Shown here piece after piece: positions 27,810 through 36,803 of a DNA stretch of 64,000 nucleotides. Where the stretch lies: NCBI RefSeq assembly GCF_017813395.1, contig NZ_JAGIZB010000010.1, positions 117,235 through 181,234 of the forward strand, given 5' to 3'. Below the pieces are notes generated by a model that saw only the letters and a program-made list of their open reading frames with translations, made no database searches and was not told the DNA's origin. Positions within the stretch are counted from its first letter, which is position 1. Each line of letters opens with the position of its first letter. The stretch is from Pararoseomonas baculiformis. GTDB lineage: Bacteria; Pseudomonadota; Alphaproteobacteria; Acetobacterales; Acetobacteraceae. Position numbers and translations under genes: made by a program.

Positions 27810-28228
27810 AATGCCAGACGGCCTGTAAGCCGGGTTCTGTCGGCCCTTGCGGGCCGGGCGACCATTCCTCTGGAGTCGCCGTCACCGGCGACTTCTCGCG
27901 GCCAACCCGGATGGCGGGGCGGGAAAGCCCCTGGCGGCAAGCCCTTCCGGGCTTCCTCCGGCCATCCCTATTCGGCCTTGCTCCCGGTGGGGTTTGCCGT
28001 GCCGCCCCTGTCGCCAGGGGCGCGGTGGGCTCTTACCCCACCGTTTCACCCTTACCCCCGGGCCCGAAGGCAAGCCTTCTGGCCAAAGGGGGCGGTCTCT
28101 TCTCTGTGGCACTGTCCCTGGGGTCGCCCCCGCCGGCCGTTAACCGGCACCGTATTCCCGTGGAGCCCGGACTTTCCTCCACCGCTTCTTGCGAAGCTGG
28201 CAGCGGTCGCCCGGCCGTCTGGCGGCCG
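27810..28228 (-). ncRNA. rnpB: RNase P RNA (bacterial class A)
   Basis: RNase P RNA is the catalytic subunit that trims 5' leaders from pre-tRNAs. On the minus strand, GAGGAAAGTCCGGGCTCC (complement of about 28162-28179) is the universal CR-I segment, and ACAGAACCCGGCTTA (complement of 27826-27840) is the conserved 3' region containing CR-V. The P1 helix is a perfect 11-bp pairing between the 5' end (complement of 28213-28223) and the 3' end (complement of 27813-27823), which fixes the ends to within a few bases. Length about 415 nt fits the alphaproteobacterial class A type. Reading frames crossing it are not genes. Confidence 0.95.
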
Positions 28229-28275
28229 GGGGTATGCGACTCGGGTGGGCGGGGGTCAAGCCACCCGCGATCGGA

Positions 28276-29070
28276 TCAGGCCGCCCCGGCCAGCGCCGCG
28301 ACCGCTTCCAGCCGCGCCAGCGTGCCGGCATCGGCCCGGCCGCCCCAATCCTCCTGCCGCCAGTGCCGCTGGAACGCCACCAGCGCCAGTTCGGGCCGGG
28401 CCGGATCCACCTGGTAGCCGATGCGGCGCAGAAGCTCCGCTGCCCGCTCCATGCCGCCTGGCACGGGTGACAGGTCGCCGCCCTCCACCGCCTCGGGCCA
28501 GAGCCCGACGCCGAGCGAGGCCAGGCCCTGCCAGTCGAACAGCTCCCCGGGGTCCCGCTTGCGGTCCGGCGCCACGTCGCTATGCGCCACCACGTTCCGT
28601 GCGGGTATCGGATGCCGCGCCAGGATCTCGAGGCACAGATCGGCCAGCGCCGCCATCTGCAGGGCGGGGAAGGGACGGTAGCCGCAGGAATGGCCGGGAT
28701 TCACCACCTCGATCCCGATGCTGCGCCCGTTCAGCAGCTCATTCCCGCGCCAGTGGGAAACACCGGCATGGAAGGCGCGCCGTTCCTCCGGCACCAGCCG
28801 GAAGATCTGCCCGTCCTCCTCCACCACGTAGTGGGAGGACACGCGCGCCACCGGGTCCCTCAGCCGGGCGATGGCCGCCGCCCCCGTTTCCATGTCCGTG
28901 TAGTGAAGGATCAGCGTGTCGATGGGCAGGCCGGCCGGCCTGTCATCCTGGTTCGGGCTGGGCAACTCCGTGATGGCCAGCCCGCCCCGGTTCGGCGCCA
29001 GCGGCAGCACGGCGCTGCCTGGCCGGCGGCCGGAGGGTTGGCCGGGAAGGGGGCCGCGCCGGATGTTCAA
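28276..29070 (-). CDS. N-acetylmuramoyl-L-alanine amidase (AmpD-like, amidase_2)
   Basis: A 264-residue zinc amidase that cleaves the bond between MurNAc (or anhydro-MurNAc) and the stem peptide. Zinc ligands are visible as His56 in LILHYTDM, His163 in VVAHSDVAP and Asp173 in DRKRDPG. SSHYVVEEDGQIFRLV and SIGIEVVNPG are family motifs. The last 50 residues (LLRRIGYQVDPARP...AFQRHWR) resemble a peptidoglycan-binding type 1 domain. No signal peptide is seen, so a cytoplasmic role in wall recycling is likely. It is 19 bp after the DjlA-like gene and ends about 50 bp before rnpB. Confidence 0.88.
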   Translation of the reverse strand: MNIRRGPLPGQPSGRRPGSAVLPLAPNRGGLAITELPSPNQDDRPAGLPIDTLILHYTDMETGAAAIARLRDPVARVSSHYVVEEDGQIFRLVPEERRAFHAGVSHWRGNELLNGRSIGIEVVNPGHSCGYRPFPALQMAALADLCLEILARHPIPARNVVAHSDVAPDRKRDPGELFDWQGLASLGVGLWPEAVEGGDLSPVPGGMERAAELLRRIGYQVDPARPELALVAFQRHWRQEDWGGRADAGTLARLEAVAALAGAA

Positions 29071-29089
29071 GCCCGGCCCTCCCGCCCGC

Positions 29090-29863
29090 TCACAGCCCGC
29101 GCTCCCGCTTGATCCGGTCCCAGGCGGCGTTGATGCCCGCCACCTTGCCCGTCGCGCGGCGCACCAGTTCGGCCGGCACCCCCCGCGCGGTCAGGCTGTC
29201 CGGATGGTGCTCGCGCATCAGCCGCTTCCAGGTCTCGCGCACCTGCTGGTCTGTGGCATCGCGCGGCAGGCCCAGCACGGAGTAGGGATCGGGCCCCTCG
29301 GGGGGCAGGGCGGGGCTGGAGGGATTGGGCCGCCCGAGCCGCGCGCGCTCCCAGGCCGCCGCATCCAGGCCCAGCCGCGCATGGATGCCGCCAAGGTAGT
29401 TCAATTCCGCCCGGTTCACCGGCCCATCCGCCTCCGCGATGCGGAACAGCGCGCCCAGCACATCCTCCAGCACCGGCTTCTCCTGGGCGAAGGCGGTGCC
29501 GAGGCGCTCGGCATAGGGCTCGGCGCCGTCCGCGTTCTCCCGCGCCCGGTCGAACAGATGGGCCACCTCCCGCATGTTCTCGGGCGGGATGCGAAACAGG
29601 CGCTTGAAGGCGTCGATCTCCGCCCGCTTCACCGGCCCGTCCGACTTGGCGAGCTTGGCCGAGAGCACGACGACGGAAATGGCGAACAGGCTCTCGCGCG
29701 AGCCGAGCATGGCCGCGATCTGCGCGCCGTCCATGCCGGGCAGGCCACGGGCCAGGTTGCCCTCATCCGCCGCATGGCCCAGCGCGCTGCCCAGCATGGC
29801 GCCAACCGGCCCGCCCATGGCGAAGCCGACCGCGCCCCCGATGATCTTGCCCCAGAAGCCCAA
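29090..29863 (-). CDS. DjlA-like co-chaperone (TerB plus J domain)
   Basis: A 257-residue protein with a Gly-rich hydrophobic N-terminus (GKIIGGAVGFAMGGPVGAMLG), a TerB-like helical domain (about 45-150, with the paired SDGPVKRAEID and ADGPVNRAELN acidic motifs) and a C-terminal J domain with HPD at 220-222. J domains stimulate DnaK ATPase, and DjlA is an inner-membrane-associated co-chaperone. The J domain directly at the C-terminus matches DjlA. It probably heads an operon with the amidase. Confidence 0.85.
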   Translation of the reverse strand: MGFWGKIIGGAVGFAMGGPVGAMLGSALGHAADEGNLARGLPGMDGAQIAAMLGSRESLFAISVVVLSAKLAKSDGPVKRAEIDAFKRLFRIPPENMREVAHLFDRARENADGAEPYAERLGTAFAQEKPVLEDVLGALFRIAEADGPVNRAELNYLGGIHARLGLDAAAWERARLGRPNPSSPALPPEGPDPYSVLGLPRDATDQQVRETWKRLMREHHPDSLTARGVPAELVRRATGKVAGINAAWDRIKRERGL

Positions 29864-30116
29864 GGCCTCTCCACCAGTCCAGTTCGCCTGCCTATGCCCG
29901 GAATTCGCCGCGACAGGAAGCGCGCCACTTCCTTGCCGCCCGCCCCCGCCTCAAGCATGGTCGGCCCGACGGGAATCGAGGGATTCCACGCGCGCGGAGG
30001 TGCTTTGTCCAGAACCGGTGCCAGTTCCGTAAGCCCCGATGCGGGGGTGCCGGCGACAGGGCCCTGCGCCGTGGTCCACACCGGTGCCATGCCACGCCAC
30101 GGGACCGCCGGCTGAG
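29864..30116. other. Divergent intergenic region (djlA-like / AsmA-like)
   Basis: About 250 bp between the starts of two divergent genes. It should carry both promoters, but I see no convincing -35/-10 pair. Short overlapping reading frames here have no features of real proteins. Confidence 0.4.
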
Positions 30117-32957
30117 ATGCGCCGGATCGTCCTGGCCGGCGGGGCCCTGCTCCTGGTTCTGCTCGCCGCCCTCTACGCAGCCCCGCTCTTCACCGACTGG
30201 ACCGCCCGGCGGGAGCAGCTGGCGGATATCGCCTCCGCCCGCATCGGCCGCCCGGTCACGCTGCACGGGCCCGTCCGCCTCCGCCTGCTGCCCTATCCGG
30301 TGGTCGAAGCCGAGGGCGTGACCCTCGGTGACGCGGGGGATGGCCTCGCCTTCGCCGCCAGCTCCCTGCGCCTGCGCCTGGATGGCGGCGCCCTGCTGAT
30401 CGGGCGGATCGCCCCGCGCGAGATGGCCGTGGTCGGTGCCGAGCTGCGCCTGCCCTGGCCCCCCGCCGAGGCGGCGGGCCTTCCCGGCAGCCTTTCCGCC
30501 CTTTCGGTGCGGCTGGTGGACAGCCGCCTGGTCATCGGGGGCGTGCGGTTGGAGGGGGTGCAGGCCGAGCTGACCGCGGGCGATCCCACCCAGGGCATGC
30601 GCGCCGGGGGGCGCTTCGCCTGGAGCGGCCTGGAATGGCGCTTCGAGGCCGGGGTCGGCCGCCCGGGCTATGACGGCATCGTCCCGGTCGAGCTGAACCT
30701 CGCCATGGGCAATGCCAGCCTCCAGGCGCGCGGGATCCTGACCCAGGACGGCACGGTGGAAGGCACGGTGGAGGCCTCGGGCCCCGATCTGGCGCTGCTG
30801 GTGCCCGGCCCGCCCGGCCCGTTCCGCGCGCGCGGCCGCCTGACCGTTGCGGCGGACCTGATCGCGGCCGATGACCTGGCCCTGGATATCGGCGGCAGCC
30901 CGGCCCGCGGCGCCCTCACCCTGCGCCTCTCCCCGGCGCCCCGGCTGGACGCCGCGCTTCTCGCCAGCCGGATCGACCTGGATCCCTGGCTGGCTGCCCT
31001 GCGCGCCCGGCCCATCGCCCTGCCGCTCGGGCTGGACCTCTCGGCCGAGGCGGCGAGCTTCCGGGGCGTGCCGCTGCGCCGCCTCCGCGCCGCCGTGTTC
31101 CGGGAGGGTGTGCCGGAGAACAGCCGGCTCACCCTGTCCGATGTCTCCGCCATCCTTCCGGGCGGCACGCAGGTCGAGCTGAACGGCGCGACCGCCGGGG
31201 ACCGGCTCGAAGCCGCCCTCCGCTTCTCCGGCACGGATCTGCGCGGCACGATCGAGGCGCTCGGCCTCGGCACGGACTGGCTCGCCCCGGGCCGGCTGCG
31301 GGAGGGGGAGGGGCGGGCCCGGCTGGTGCTGGAGCCCGGCTCGGCCGCGGTGCCCGAGCTCTCGGCCACGCTGGACGGCATCCGTATCTCCGGCGCGGGC
31401 GTGCTGCGCTTCGGCCAGCGGCCGGCCCTGGGCCTGGGCCTGAACTTCGACACGTTGGACCTGGAGGGCTGGCTCCGCCCTGGGCTGGACTGGCCCTCCG
31501 CCAGCCGCTTCCTGGGGGGGATCGATGCCAATCTCCGCCTGGCGGCGGAACGGGCGCGCTGGCGCGGCGCGGTGCTCGAACGCGCCTCGCTGGATGCCGC
31601 GCTGGAGAATGGCCGGCTCACGCTGCGCCGCCTGGCCGGGGGCGTGGCCGGCGGCGACCTCGCGCTTTCCGGCACCGCGCTGCTCGGCCCCAGCCCCCGC
31701 TTCTCGGACGCCATTCTGGAATTCGCGGCCCCCCAGGCCCGCGCCCTGGCCGGGCTGCTGCCCGGCGGCTGGCCGGATGGCTTTCCGCTGGCCAATGAGG
31801 CCATCACGCTGCGCGCCACGGCCGGAGGAGCCCCCGAGGCCCTGGCCGTGCAGGCCGGGGCGGAATGGGGCGATGCCCGGATCGAAGCGGGGGGAACGCT
31901 CGACCTACCCGGCCGCCGTGGCAGCGGCACGTTGACGCTGCGCCATCCCGGCGCGCCCCGGCTGCTGGGCGATGCGCTGGGCCAGGAGGCATCCGGCCCC
32001 GTGCGGGAATGGATCGGCCAGGGCTCGCTTTCCCTTATCGCCGCCATCGCCGCGGGGCCGCAGGGGATCGCGGCCGAGCGCTTCGACCTCGTGCTCGGCG
32101 CGCTGCGTGCCGGCGGCCAGCTCACCCTCGCCCTCGATGGCCCGCGCCCGCGCCTGGCGGGGCGGTTGGCTGCGGAGACGATCATCCTGCCGCCGCTGGA
32201 CTGGCGCGGCCGCGAGCCCTTGCCCCTTGCCGCCCTGCGCCTGCTGGATGCGGAGCTTTCCCTCTCCGTCGCGCAGCTCGAGGCTGGCGGGCTTCCTCCC
32301 CTGCGCGAGCTGCGCGGGCGGCTGCGCCTCTCGGCCGGGAAGCTGGCCCTGGAGGAGATGGAGGCCGCCGTCGCGGGCGGGACATGGGCCGGCGCGCTTG
32401 CGCTCGACGCATCGGGTGATGCGCCGCGCCTGCTGCTGGCCGGCGGGATCCGCGGCGTGGCCATCAGCGGCCCGGTCCTGGGCCTTCCGCTGGACATCGT
32501 GGCCGGGGAAGCCGCGGGCGATGCGCGGCTGGAGGCGACCGGAAGCAGCCCTGCCGCGCTGCTCGCCACCCTCTCGGGCGAGGCCGCGGTGTCGGTGCGC
32601 CGCGGCGCGCTCACCGGGCTCGACGCCGCCGCCGCCGGCCGCGCCGCCATGGCGGGGGACGAGCCCGCCCTGCGCCGCGCGCTGCAGGAGGGCCGCACGG
32701 AATTCGAATCCCTCGCCCTGCGCGCCGGCCTCGATGCCGGCCGCGCCGCCCTGCGGGAGGGGGGTGCCGCCGGCGAGGGTGTCGCCCTCACCCTGCGCGG
32801 CGAGGTGGACCTCGCACGCTCGGCCCTGGACGTGTCCGCGACCCAGAAGCCGCCCGATCCCGTGCCGGAGGTGGGGGTGCGGCTCACCGGCCCGGCCGGG
32901 CAGCCGCGCCGCCTGCTCGACCTCGCCGCCTGGCTGCGCTGGCGGGCGGAACGCTAG
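30117..32957 (+). CDS. AsmA-family protein
   Basis: A 946-residue protein with a single N-terminal membrane helix (about residues 4-20, VLAGGALLLVLLAALYA) followed by a long beta-rich periplasmic part. The opening RREQLADIASARIGRPVTLHGPVRLRLLPYPVVEAEGVTLGD is typical of AsmA, with key features being the helix followed by a GPV-L-PxP strand. The C-terminal third has LSGEAAVSVRRGALTGLDAA, another AsmA landmark. AsmA-like proteins are thought to form bridge-like conduits for phospholipid transport between membranes. I chose ATG 30117 because the membrane helix follows at once. It is monocistronic and convergent with the RHH gene. Confidence 0.85.
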   Translation: MRRIVLAGGALLLVLLAALYAAPLFTDWTARREQLADIASARIGRPVTLHGPVRLRLLPYPVVEAEGVTLGDAGDGLAFAASSLRLRLDGGALLIGRIAPREMAVVGAELRLPWPPAEAAGLPGSLSALSVRLVDSRLVIGGVRLEGVQAELTAGDPTQGMRAGGRFAWSGLEWRFEAGVGRPGYDGIVPVELNLAMGNASLQARGILTQDGTVEGTVEASGPDLALLVPGPPGPFRARGRLTVAADLIAADDLALDIGGSPARGALTLRLSPAPRLDAALLASRIDLDPWLAALRARPIALPLGLDLSAEAASFRGVPLRRLRAAVFREGVPENSRLTLSDVSAILPGGTQVELNGATAGDRLEAALRFSGTDLRGTIEALGLGTDWLAPGRLREGEGRARLVLEPGSAAVPELSATLDGIRISGAGVLRFGQRPALGLGLNFDTLDLEGWLRPGLDWPSASRFLGGIDANLRLAAERARWRGAVLERASLDAALENGRLTLRRLAGGVAGGDLALSGTALLGPSPRFSDAILEFAAPQARALAGLLPGGWPDGFPLANEAITLRATAGGAPEALAVQAGAEWGDARIEAGGTLDLPGRRGSGTLTLRHPGAPRLLGDALGQEASGPVREWIGQGSLSLIAAIAAGPQGIAAERFDLVLGALRAGGQLTLALDGPRPRLAGRLAAETIILPPLDWRGREPLPLAALRLLDAELSLSVAQLEAGGLPPLRELRGRLRLSAGKLALEEMEAAVAGGTWAGALALDASGDAPRLLLAGGIRGVAISGPVLGLPLDIVAGEAAGDARLEATGSSPAALLATLSGEAAVSVRRGALTGLDAAAAGRAAMAGDEPALRRALQEGRTEFESLALRAGLDAGRAALREGGAAGEGVALTLRGEVDLARSALDVSATQKPPDPVPEVGVRLTGPAGQPRRLLDLAAWLRWRAER

Positions 32958-32996
32958 CCGGCCACGGCGCGGAACCCTGGCGAGCGGCCCTGCGGA

Positions 32997-33017
32997 GGCC
33001 CGGCTCAGCGCCGGGCC
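32997..33017 (+). terminator. Hairpin between convergent asmA-like and RHH genes
   Basis: GGCCCGGC (32997-33004) pairs with GCCGGGCC (33010-33017) around a 5-nt loop. It lies about 40 bp after the AsmA-like stop and overlaps the end of the RHH gene. No T-run follows, so terminator function is uncertain. Confidence 0.35.
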
Positions 33018-33223
33018 ACCCCCAGTGCCAGCACGCGCAGCGCGGAAGCCAGGGGCAGGGATGGATCGTCCCGCGCCGCATCGGCCGCCGCGACCAGGCG
33101 CAACAGGGGCTGTCCCCGCCGCGCCGCCTCCTGCTCCAGCACCGACCAGAATTCGGGCTCAAGGGCCACCGAGGTGCGGTGGCCCGCGAGGGTGAAGGAG
33201 CGCTTAACCAGGTGCCCCGCCAT
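33005..33223 (-). CDS. Small ribbon-helix-helix protein (RHH_4 type)
   Basis: A 72-residue basic protein. The N-terminal strand KRSFTLAGHRTSVALEPEFW followed by two helices and the ending LASALRVLALG matches the alphaproteobacterial RHH_4 family, thought to be DNA-binding. Targets are unknown. Its ATG shares one base with the fumC stop codon (TGATG), so it is translated from the fumC transcript, an arrangement that suggests cotranscription but not necessarily a shared function. Confidence 0.8.
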   Translation of the reverse strand: MAGHLVKRSFTLAGHRTSVALEPEFWSVLEQEAARRGQPLLRLVAAADAARDDPSLPLASALRVLALGVARR

Positions 33224-34671
33224 CAGCCCCCGGCGAGCGTGGCGCCCGGGCGCGTCATCTCCTCCGGCCGCACCCAGCGATCGAAATCCTCGGGCTTCAC
33301 GAAGCCCAGCTGGTCCGCGGCGTCGCGCAGCGTCAGGTTCTCCGCCAGCGCCTTCTTCCCGATCTTCACGGCCTTGTCGTAGCCGATCTTCGGGTTCAGC
33401 GCCGTCACCAGCATCAGGGACTTCGCCAGGTTCTCCGCGATCCGCTCGTGGTTCGGCTCCAGCTTGTCCACCATGTTGTGGGCGAAGCTGGTGGCGGCAT
33501 CGCCCAGCAACCGGGCCGATTGCAGCACGGCCTGGATGATCACGGGCTTGAAGACGTTCAGCTCCAGATGTCCCTGGGTGCCGGCGATGGTGACCGTGGT
33601 GGTGTTCCCCATCACCTGCGCACAGACCATGGTCAGCGCCTCGGACTGCGTCGGGTTCGTCTTGCCCGGCATGATGGAGGAGGAGAGGCCATCGGCCGGG
33701 ATCACCAGCTCGGCGAAGCCCGCGCGCGGGCCGGAACCCAGGAGCCGCACGTCATTGGCGATCTTGTTCAGGGAGACGGCGACCGTGTTCATCGCGCCCT
33801 GAAGGGCCACGAAGGCATCATGCGCCATCATCCCCTCGAAGGGATGGGGGTGCGCCGTGAAGGGCAGGCCGGTGAGCGCCGCCACGCGCTCCGCGAAGAC
33901 GCGGGCGAAATCCGCATGGGTGTTCAGCCCCGTGCCCGCCGCCGTGCCGCCCTGGGGCAGGCGCATCAGGTCCGGCAGCGCCGCCTTCACCCGCGCGATC
34001 CCGAACTCCACCTGCATGGCCCAGGCCCGGAACTCCTGGCCCAGCGTCACCGGCACCGCATCCATCAGGTGCGTGCGGCCGAGCTTGACGATCCCGTCCC
34101 ATTCCTCCGCGCGCCGGGCGAGGCTGGCCTGCAGCACCTCCAGCCCGGGGATCAGAAGCTTCGTCACGGCCTCGGCGGCTGCGACATGCATCACGGCGGG
34201 GAAGCTGTCATTCGAGGACTGGCCGCGGTTCACATGGTCGTTCGGATGCACCGGCTTCCGCGAGCCGAGCGGCTGGCCCAACATCTGGTTCGCGCGGTTC
34301 GAGATGACCTCGTTCGCGTTCATGTTGGTCTGGGTGCCCGATCCGGTCTGCCAGACGGGCAGGGGGAAGTCGGCGTCCCGCTCATTCGCCGCGATCTCGC
34401 GCGCGGCGGCGATGATGGGGTCCGCGATATCGGGCGGCAGCTCGCCCAGCTGCCGGTTCGCCTCTGCCGCGGCCTGCTTCTGCAGCCCCACGGCGCGGAT
34501 CAGGACCGGGGGGAAGACCTCCGACCCGATCTGGAACAACCTCCTGGCCCGCTCGGTCTGCGGGCCCCAGAGGCGATCGGCCGCGATCTCGATCGTGCCG
34601 AGGCTATCGGTTTCCGTGCGGGCGGCCTCGGAGCGGGCTGTTTCGGAGCGGGGGGCTTGGCTGTCTGACAT
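33223..34671 (-). CDS. fumC: Class II fumarate hydratase FumC
   Basis: FumC reversibly hydrates fumarate to L-malate in the TCA cycle without an iron-sulfur cluster. The 482-residue protein contains WQTGSGTQTNMNANEV, the substrate segment HPNDHVNRGQSSNDSFP, GRTHLMDAVPVTLGQE with the catalytic His, and the superfamily signature SSSIMPGKTNPTQ. The first 24 residues are Ser/Glu/Arg-rich and not conserved, so the true start may be internal. A class I fumarase is also encoded at 37951-39699. Confidence 0.95.
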   Translation of the reverse strand: MSDSQAPRSETARSEAARTETDSLGTIEIAADRLWGPQTERARRLFQIGSEVFPPVLIRAVGLQKQAAAEANRQLGELPPDIADPIIAAAREIAANERDADFPLPVWQTGSGTQTNMNANEVISNRANQMLGQPLGSRKPVHPNDHVNRGQSSNDSFPAVMHVAAAEAVTKLLIPGLEVLQASLARRAEEWDGIVKLGRTHLMDAVPVTLGQEFRAWAMQVEFGIARVKAALPDLMRLPQGGTAAGTGLNTHADFARVFAERVAALTGLPFTAHPHPFEGMMAHDAFVALQGAMNTVAVSLNKIANDVRLLGSGPRAGFAELVIPADGLSSSIMPGKTNPTQSEALTMVCAQVMGNTTTVTIAGTQGHLELNVFKPVIIQAVLQSARLLGDAATSFAHNMVDKLEPNHERIAENLAKSLMLVTALNPKIGYDKAVKIGKKALAENLTLRDAADQLGFVKPEDFDRWVRPEEMTRPGATLAGG

Positions 34672-34711
34672 GCCGGGGCAGTTGGGCAGCCGGGCCGCGC
34701 TTCGCTACCCC

Positions 34712-35833
34712 TCAGTGCCACCCATCGACACGGGCCCAGCGCGCAATGCTGTTCCCGGCCGCATCCAGAACCTCGTAGCTGCCATAGCCGCCGGCTGCGG
34801 TGAGGCAGGCGTGGTTGGGATAGACGCGGACGAGGCTGCCCACGGGCAGGCGCTCGAACCAGCTCTCATCGGGCACGGGCACCATGCCGTGCTCCTGGTA
34901 GGCATTGGTCACATGCAGGGGCAGATGCTCCCCGTTCCGGGCATCGCCCAGCGTGCCGAAGGCGGTCCCGGGCGCGAAGGTGTTGGCCGTCACGTCCTTC
35001 GAAAGCGCCAGCGCGCCGGCATCCAGCACCAGGGCGCGGGACTGCCGGTTGTGCCCGATCACGGTGGAGAGGACGGAGAGCGCGAGATCGTCCCAGCCGC
35101 ACATGCCGCGCGACATCTGCGCCAGGTCCCAGAACAGCGAAATGCCCGCGCGCACCTCGGTCACCCCCGTGAGATGCCGGGCATGCAGCAGGGTGGGAGA
35201 GGAGCCGACGGACACGATAGGCGCCGGCATGCCCTCCGCGCGGATGGCCTCGGCGGCCGAAACCGTGGAGGCGCGCTCGGCCTCTGCGATGTCGGCCACC
35301 TTCTCCGGGTCATCCGAGCCGTAGGAATGGCCGCCATGGGTCATCACCCCGGCCAGCCGCAGGTTGCGCGAGCCATGGACGGCCCGCGCGACGGCCAGGG
35401 CACGCTCCGGCGGCACGCCGGCGCGGTGCTCGCCGGAATCAACCTCCACCAGCACCTCATGGGGCATGGTGGCGGCCTCATCCAGCATGCCGGCCATCTC
35501 GGGGCTGTCCACCACCAGGATCAGCCGCGTGCCGTGCTGGCGCCGGATGGCCTCCGCCCGCGGCAGGCGCGCGGGGATGCAGGTGGCGGCCAGCAGGATG
35601 TCCGTCGCCGCCCCGGCGGCCGCCAGCGCCTCCGCTTCCTTCATGGTGGAGACGGTGGCCGGGCCGGGCTTCCCGCCATGGGCCACCAGGGCCACCTCCA
35701 CCGACTTCGCCGTCTTGAAATGCGGGCGGAAGCTGACGCCCAGCGCCGCCGCGCGGTCCCGCATCCGCTTCGCATTGGCCTCCAGCCGCGCCTGATCCAG
35801 CAGCAGCCGGGGTGTGTCGAGAATGGTGCTCAC
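34712..35833 (-). CDS. PLP-dependent D-serine dehydratase / D-threonine aldolase-like enzyme
   Basis: A 373-residue fold-type III PLP enzyme (alanine racemase-like barrel). The PLP lysine is Lys40 in FRPHFKTAK, and the metal-binding motif YPNHACLTA near the C-terminus is the one found in DSD1-type D-serine dehydratases and D-threonine aldolases. The start is a GTG at 35833 that overlaps the stop of the VOC gene by 4 nt (GTGA); the in-frame ATG at 35956 would lie deep in that gene. RidA- and VOC-type genes are directly upstream. D-serine dehydratases release 2-aminoacrylate, the substrate of RidA, which favours a dehydratase-like reaction, but the exact substrate cannot be read from the sequence. 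Confidence 0.82.
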   Translation of the reverse strand: MSTILDTPRLLLDQARLEANAKRMRDRAAALGVSFRPHFKTAKSVEVALVAHGGKPGPATVSTMKEAEALAAAGAATDILLAATCIPARLPRAEAIRRQHGTRLILVVDSPEMAGMLDEAATMPHEVLVEVDSGEHRAGVPPERALAVARAVHGSRNLRLAGVMTHGGHSYGSDDPEKVADIAEAERASTVSAAEAIRAEGMPAPIVSVGSSPTLLHARHLTGVTEVRAGISLFWDLAQMSRGMCGWDDLALSVLSTVIGHNRQSRALVLDAGALALSKDVTANTFAPGTAFGTLGDARNGEHLPLHVTNAYQEHGMVPVPDESWFERLPVGSLVRVYPNHACLTAAGGYGSYEVLDAAGNSIARWARVDGWH

Positions 35834-36234
35834 CGCTTGTCCCCGTAGGAGGAGATCTCGATCAGGTTGCCGTCGGGGTCGCGGCAATACACCGAGATGA
35901 TCGGCCCCAGAGCCCCGGCCTTCGCCAACGGCCCCGCCTCCACGGCCACGCCGCACTCCTTCAGATGCGCGACCACGTCATCCGCCATCACCGTGACGAT
36001 GAAGCAGAGGTCGTTGCCGCCGGGCGCCGCGCCACGGCCGGTGAACCAGTCCTCCTGCGTCGCGTCGCGCGGGCGGAGGTTGATCTTCTGCCCTCCGAAG
36101 CGGATCGAGGTGCGATTGTGCGGGCCGAAATTCTCCCGCTCCATCCCCAGTACGCGCTGGTACCAGCTCGCCATGGTTTCCACGTCGTTGCAGGTCATGA
36201 CCAGGTGGTCCAGGCGGTCCACGGCGAAGCGCAT
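35830..36234 (-). CDS. VOC (glyoxalase/bleomycin-resistance) family protein
   Basis: A 134-residue protein with two beta-alpha-beta-beta-beta modules: RLDHLVMTCNDVETMASWYQRVLGM at the start and GNDLCFIVTVMADDV in the second half, ending with the DPDGNLIEISSY strand that supplies a metal-binding Glu. His9 in LDHLV is the other usual ligand. Members are metal-dependent lyases, isomerases or dioxygenases; the substrate is unknown. It sits between the RidA-like and PLP-enzyme genes with an 11-bp gap and a 4-nt overlap, so it belongs to that operon. Confidence 0.85.
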   Translation of the reverse strand: MRFAVDRLDHLVMTCNDVETMASWYQRVLGMERENFGPHNRTSIRFGGQKINLRPRDATQEDWFTGRGAAPGGNDLCFIVTVMADDVVAHLKECGVAVEAGPLAKAGALGPIISVYCRDPDGNLIEISSYGDKR

Positions 36235-36245
36235 GGGGCGTCTCC

Positions 36246-36635
36246 TCAGGCGCGGTTGCGGAGGCGGGCGGTCGCCTCGATCTCGATCCGCATCGCATCC
36301 GTCTGCAGCCCGGCATGGATGAGGGTGGAGGCGGGGCGGATCTCGCCGAAATGGCGGCGCAGTATGGGCCAGCAGGGCTCCCAGTCACCCCGGTCCGGCA
36401 CGATGAAGAGAAGGCGCACCACATCCTCCAGCGAGGCGCCGGCCTCTGCCAGGGCCGCGGCGATGTTCTTCAGGGCCTGCTCGCACTGGCCCTGCACGTC
36501 CTCGGCGATCGTCATCGTCGCGTAGTCACAGCCCGTGGTGCCGGAGACGAAGACGAGGTCCCCATCCACCACGGCGCGGGAGTAGCCGATCTCGCTCTCG
36601 AAGCGGGATCCGGAGGAGATCAGGCGGCGGGTCAT
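36246..36635 (-). CDS. RidA (YjgF/YER057c/UK114) family protein
   Basis: A 129-residue protein with the RidA fold: GYSRAVVDGDLVFVSGTTG, EDVQGQCEQALKNIAAAL, and the C-terminal MRIEIEATARL with the conserved active-site Arg and Glu. RidA proteins hydrolyse reactive enamine/imine intermediates such as 2-aminoacrylate. It is first in a minus-strand series leading to a D-serine dehydratase-like enzyme. The exact subfamily (RidA proper versus Rid1-7) is not certain from sequence alone. Confidence 0.88.
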   Translation of the reverse strand: MTRRLISSGSRFESEIGYSRAVVDGDLVFVSGTTGCDYATMTIAEDVQGQCEQALKNIAAALAEAGASLEDVVRLLFIVPDRGDWEPCWPILRRHFGEIRPASTLIHAGLQTDAMRIEIEATARLRNRA

Positions 36636-36803
36636 CGGGCCCTGGTTCCGGGAATTCTGCCCGCAAATGGCAGGGGGCGGCCATGCCGGTCAACCCGCCC
36701 TCGGCTGCGCGGGCGGCAAGCTGCGGCTGGGATGTTATTCACGGAACCGTGATAAGACCGGCATCTACACGGCCAGAGCCGGTTGCGGGCAATCTCGCCC
36801 GCC

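Noticed and set aside
27847..28417. Several overlapping short frames between mraZ and the amidase
   Set aside because: They lie on the RNase P RNA gene, whose structure explains the sequence.
30668..32887. 739-codon minus-strand frame antisense to the AsmA-like gene
   Set aside because: Ser/Arg/Pro/Ala-rich, no signal or domain; AsmA landmarks lie on the plus strand.
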